From an uncultured Burkholderiales bacterium (GTDB taxonomy: Bacteria > Pseudomonadota > Gammaproteobacteria > Burkholderiales > Burkholderiaceae_C), in the NCBI GenBank assembly GCA_945952065.1, contig CAMFGY010000014.1, forward strand, positions 52,513-116,512: 64,000 nt of DNA, read 5' to 3'. The notes below the pieces were generated by a model, which saw only the letters and a list, made by a program, of their open reading frames with translations, did not search any database and was not told the origin of the DNA. How positions within the stretch are numbered: the first letter of the stretch is position 1; every line of letters starts with the position of its first letter. The position numbers and the translations under genes are program-made. Positions 61,149 through 64,000 of the stretch are shown one piece after another.

Positions 61149-62198
61149 GTGAGCCCAATCCCCGCTGAGTTCTTATCTGATCGATCACCATTCATTCGTC
61201 CGTCGCGGCTCCGGCTGAGTGCTTGGCTTTTGTTGCTGAGTTTTTCGCTGGCCCTTCAGGCACGGGCCGAAGTGTTCAAAGACGCGGGCTTGCAGCAAGC
61301 CCTGGAGGCGGGCAGTCCCAAAGAGCTGGAGCGCCTCGGGCAACAGCGCTTGGCGGCAGCGCCTGAGGACGTCGAAGGCTTGCTTGCGCGGGCCTGGGGC
61401 TACAGCCTGGGCTATGACAGCAAGCAATTGGACGCCGGGCTCAAGCTGGCCGAGCAGTGCGTGGCTCGTTCGCCCAACGAGGCTTTGTGCCATTTGGCCT
61501 TGGCCCAGGTGCAAGGCAAGCAGGTCTTGGTGGAAAGCCGACTCAAGGGCATGAGCTTGCTGCCCAAGGTTAGGTCCAGCCTCGCGCGCGCGCTGGAGTT
61601 GAACCCCGATCTCTTCGAGGCCCGCAGCAAACTGGCGCAGATCTATTTGTTGATTCCGGAGTTTTTAGGGGGCAGCGTCAGAAAGGCGCGCGAGTTGGAA
61701 CAAGCCATACGGAGCAAACAGCCCGAGCAGGCGCGGCTCTTGCGCTCACTGATCGCAGCCCGACAGGACGCCTGGGACGAGGCCGAGCGCGATTTGCTCG
61801 CGGTGCGCGTTGGCAGCGATGCTGCTTTGGCGGAGGATGTGCGCAATGCTTATGGCGAGTTGGGTCGCCATTGGATCAAGGCGCAGCAATTCGAGCGCGC
61901 CAAACGCCTGTATGAACAACTGCAAAAAGACCAGCCCACGCAAGCGGCTGCGTCCTATTACCTGGGGCGTTTGGCGCAGGAGTTGGATCAACATGGTGAG
62001 GCGGTGCGTTACTTCGAGAAGGCCCTGACGCTCGCCGGTGCGGACGGCTTGCCCATCGACCACCGCCTCGGCGATGCCTTGGTCGCCACCGGGCAGATCG
62101 AGAAGGCCCGCATGGTCTACAAGCGCTACATCGACAGCCCGCGGGCCGAGCCCGGCCATCTCAAGGATGCCCGCAAGAGTTTGGCGGCCTTGGGTTGA
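61149..62198 (+). CDS. Exported TPR-repeat protein (second of a tandem pair)
   Basis: A 349-residue paralogue of the preceding gene. It starts at GTG 61149; the signal peptide is RLSAWLLLLSFSLALQARAE. Matching landmarks are VFKDAGLQQALEAG against IFKDPQFESLAEAG at the mature N-terminus, LARALELNPDLFEARSKLAQ in the middle, and TLAGADGLPIDHRLGD near the end. Both copies keep full length and normal codon use, so both are probably functional. Function unknown. Confidence 0.78.
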   Translation: MSPIPAEFLSDRSPFIRPSRLRLSAWLLLLSFSLALQARAEVFKDAGLQQALEAGSPKELERLGQQRLAAAPEDVEGLLARAWGYSLGYDSKQLDAGLKLAEQCVARSPNEALCHLALAQVQGKQVLVESRLKGMSLLPKVRSSLARALELNPDLFEARSKLAQIYLLIPEFLGGSVRKARELEQAIRSKQPEQARLLRSLIAARQDAWDEAERDLLAVRVGSDAALAEDVRNAYGELGRHWIKAQQFERAKRLYEQLQKDQPTQAAASYYLGRLAQELDQHGEAVRYFEKALTLAGADGLPIDHRLGDALVATGQIEKARMVYKRYIDSPRAEPGHLKDARKSLAALG

Positions 62199-62300
62199 GG
62201 CGCCAGCCTTCAGGCCCGGGGCGCTGGCCGGACTTATGATGCGCGGCTTGTTCTCCTGGTGGCTTGGTTTCAAGTTCGCCGTCGCTCGCAAGGATTCGTG

Positions 62301-63098
62301 ATGTGGGTTCATCCCCAGTTTGACCCGGTCGCCATCAAGCTCGGCCCCTTGGCTGTGCATTGGTATGGGCTGACCTATCTGGCCGCATTCGGCATGTTTC
62401 TTTGGCTCGCCAATCGGCGCGTGGCACGACCCGACTTTGCCCAAGCGGGTTGGAGCCGCCGCGATGTGGATGATTTGCTGTTTTATGGCGTGTTGGGCGT
62501 GGTACTTGGCGGTCGGCTCGGTTACGCCCTGTTTTACAAACCGGACTATTACCTTCACAACCTGGGCGAAGTGTTGGCGGTGTGGAAGGGCGGCATGTCC
62601 TTCCATGGTGGCTTGCTGGGCGTGTTGGTCGCGATGGCGGTGTTTGCCAAGCAGCGCGGTCGCAGCTTTTTTGAAGTCACGGATCTGATCGCACCTTGCG
62701 TGCCCACGGGCTTGGCCGCAGGTCGGGTGGGTAACTTCATCAATGGCGAACTGTGGGGCCGGGTGGCGGACCCCAGCCTGCCTTGGGCCATGGTATTTCC
62801 GCAGGCCCCGACACTGGAGCCTCGCCATCCCTCGCAGATTTACCAGTTCATCGGTGAAGGCCTGTTTTTGTTCACGCTGTTGTGGCTGTATGCGCGCAAG
62901 CCGCGTTTGACCGGGCAGGTCTCGGGGCTGTTCTTGATCGGCTATGGGGCGCAGCGTTTTGTGACTGAATTCTTCCGTCAACCGGACGACTTTTTGGGTC
63001 TGCGTGCGCTGAATCTGAGCCAAGGGCAGTGGCTGTCTTTGCCCATGGTGGCGGCAGGCTTGGTGATCTGGCTGTGGGCCAGCCGTCGCAAGGCTTGA
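62301..63098 (+). CDS. lgt: Phosphatidylglycerol-prolipoprotein diacylglyceryl transferase
   Basis: A 265-residue polytopic inner-membrane enzyme that attaches diacylglyceryl to the lipobox cysteine of prolipoproteins. [39 protein letters not shown] (with the essential His) and the Lgt signature [14 protein letters not shown] are present. The start [12 protein letters not shown] at 62301 fits the family; the frame extends 14 codons upstream. It processes lipoproteins such as the GH16 enzyme in this window. Confidence 0.96.
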   Translation: MWVHPQFDPVAIKLGPLAVHWYGLTYLAAFGMFLWLANRRVARPDFAQAGWSRRDVDDLLFYGVLGVVLGGRLGYALFYKPDYYLHNLGEVLAVWKGGMSFHGGLLGVLVAMAVFAKQRGRSFFEVTDLIAPCVPTGLAAGRVGNFINGELWGRVADPSLPWAMVFPQAPTLEPRHPSQIYQFIGEGLFLFTLLWLYARKPRLTGQVSGLFLIGYGAQRFVTEFFRQPDDFLGLRALNLSQGQWLSLPMVAAGLVIWLWASRRKA

Positions 63099-63128
63099 GC
63101 TCGTTTTTTAAGGTTTTAGAAGCGTTCC

Positions 63129-63830
63129 ATGCGTCAAATCTTCTTCGACACCGAAACCACGGGTCTGGCCGCTGAGGGCGGCGACCGCATCATCGAAATC
63201 GGCTGCGTCGAGATGATCAACCGGCAGCTGACCGGCAACAACCTGCACCTCTACATCAACCCTCAACGTGCCAGCCATGAGGATGCACTTCGGGTGCACG
63301 GCTTGACCGAGGCTTTTTTGTCCGACAAGCCTTTGTTTGCCGAAATCGCGGAGCAGTTGCTGGAGTTTTTGGCGGGCGCTGAACTGGTGATCCATAACGC
63401 ACCCTTTGACATTGGCTTCGTCAATGCCGAGTTGCGCCGCCTGAACAAGCCGCCCATCACCGATATCGTCGGCAGCGTGCGTGACACCTTGTTGATGGCG
63501 CGTGACCTGTTTCCTGGCAAGGCCAACTCCTTGGACGCCTTGTGCCGCCGCCTGGAAGTGGACAACTCCAACCGCAAGCTGCACGGCGCGCTGTTAGACG
63601 CAGAACTGTTGGCCGAGGTCTATATCCGTCTGACGCGCGGCCAAGACTCGCTGGTGATGGACGATGCCGGTGACAGCAACAGCCCGAGTCATGAAACCAA
63701 GCTGGCCGCGGTGGACCTCAGCCGCTTCGAGTTGCCGGTCATTGCAGCCAATGAGGAAGAACTGCAAGCGCACGAAAAAGTGCTGGCCGAACTTGACAAA
63801 GCGAGTGGCGGAAAAAGAATTTGGCAATAA
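63129..63830 (+). CDS. dnaQ: DNA polymerase III subunit epsilon (proofreading exonuclease)
   Basis: A 233-residue 3'-5' exonuclease of the DEDDh type. ExoI is IFFDTETTGLAAEGGDRIIE, ExoII is VIHNAPFDIGFVNAEL, and ExoIII is LHGALLDAELLAEVYIRL. It proofreads for the replicative polymerase; the C-terminal 60 residues would carry the alpha-subunit binding motif. It starts 30 bases after lgt. A tRNA gene with its own promoter follows. Confidence 0.96.
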   Translation: MRQIFFDTETTGLAAEGGDRIIEIGCVEMINRQLTGNNLHLYINPQRASHEDALRVHGLTEAFLSDKPLFAEIAEQLLEFLAGAELVIHNAPFDIGFVNAELRRLNKPPITDIVGSVRDTLLMARDLFPGKANSLDALCRRLEVDNSNRKLHGALLDAELLAEVYIRLTRGQDSLVMDDAGDSNSPSHETKLAAVDLSRFELPVIAANEEELQAHEKVLAELDKASGGKRIWQ

Positions 63831-63832
63831 GC

Positions 63833-63862
63833 TTGCCTTCGCAAAAACTTTCATGGCATAAT
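63833..63862 (+). promoter_or_regulatory. Probable promoter of the tRNA-Val gene
   Basis: TTGCCT (63833-63838) and CATAAT (63857-63862) are 18 bases apart, a good sigma-70 match. Two small hairpins, GCAAAT/ATTTGC (63880-63902) and CTAAGC/GCTTAG (63917-63931), lie in the predicted leader before the tRNA. Confidence 0.6.
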
Positions 63863-63947
63863 CGTGGGCTTCCCGGTTAGCAAATTCAAGCAATTGATTT
63901 GCAAGCGATAAGACGCCTAAGCAAGGCTTAGCGGCAATCAAGATTCC

Positions 63948-64000
63948 GGGCGGTTAGCTCAGTGGTAGAGCACTGCCTTCACACGGCAGGGGTCGCAGGT
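63948..64000 (+). tRNA. tRNA-Val(CAC), 3' end cut by the window
   Basis: The acceptor strand GGGCGGT, then TA and the D-arm GCTCAGTGGTAGAGC, lead to an anticodon stem CTGCC/GGCAG with loop TTCACAC, giving anticodon CAC for valine. The variable and T arms run off the window. Confidence 0.93.

Overview
The window is a high-GC, densely packed bacterial chromosome segment. Its gene order (ubiG-gph, ompA, then gyrA, serC, pheA, tyrA, aroA-cmk, rpsA, ihfB, lapA, lapB) is the one known from Burkholderiales. The tmRNA tag (ANDSTFALAA), the fused aroA-cmk gene and a Comamonadaceae-type intergenic palindrome also point to a betaproteobacterium of that order, probably near the Sphaerotilaceae/Comamonadaceae. 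Both ends of the window cut a gene: a glycosyltransferase at the left and a tRNA-Val at the right. I see no phage, insertion sequence, integron or CRISPR array.

Region 1 (1-16.9 kb) is core. A minus-strand run goes gyrA, a DUF2059 gene, serC, pheA, tyrA, aroA-cmk, rpsA, ihfB, lapA, lapB, ending in two sugar-transferase genes. It combines DNA topology, serine and aromatic amino acid synthesis, CMP kinase, ribosomal protein S1 and LPS-assembly control. Divergent from gyrA are an OmpA-family porin, ubiG-gph and the tmRNA gene. Region 2 (16.9-41.8 kb) is mixed housekeeping and signalling: a DHH phosphoesterase, a response-regulator operon, an FAD oxidoreductase, a 1458-residue five-PAS GGDEF-EAL protein, the N-degron transferases aat-bpt, riboflavin synthase, a 1610-residue NAD-glutamate dehydrogenase, a DUF885 peptidase-like protein, and a DUF1800-DUF1501 pair.

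Region 3 (41.8-57.1 kb) is the accessory highlight, a probable beta-glucan (laminarin-type) utilisation locus. On the minus strand are a solute-binding protein, two MalF/MalG-type permeases, a GH1 beta-glucosidase, a GH16 lipoprotein endoglucanase and an MsmX/UgpC-type ATPase. On the plus strand are a LacI regulator, a TonB-dependent receptor of the Xanthomonas/Caulobacter type, a SapC-like protein, a JmjC-like cupin, a flavin-dependent tryptophan-halogenase-family enzyme and glucokinase. Copies of the palindrome TGAAAGCGCTTTCA lie in front of both the ABC operon and the receptor gene and are the likely LacI operators. The proposed flow is surface cleavage by GH16, outer-membrane uptake by the receptor, inner-membrane uptake by the ABC system, cytoplasmic hydrolysis by GH1 and phosphorylation by glucokinase. 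The SapC-cupin-halogenase trio has no obvious role in that pathway and is the best candidate for undescribed biology here.

Region 4 (57.2-64 kb) holds ilvD with a divergent LysR regulator, a tandem pair of exported TPR proteins, lgt, dnaQ and the start of a tRNA-Val(CAC) gene with its own promoter.
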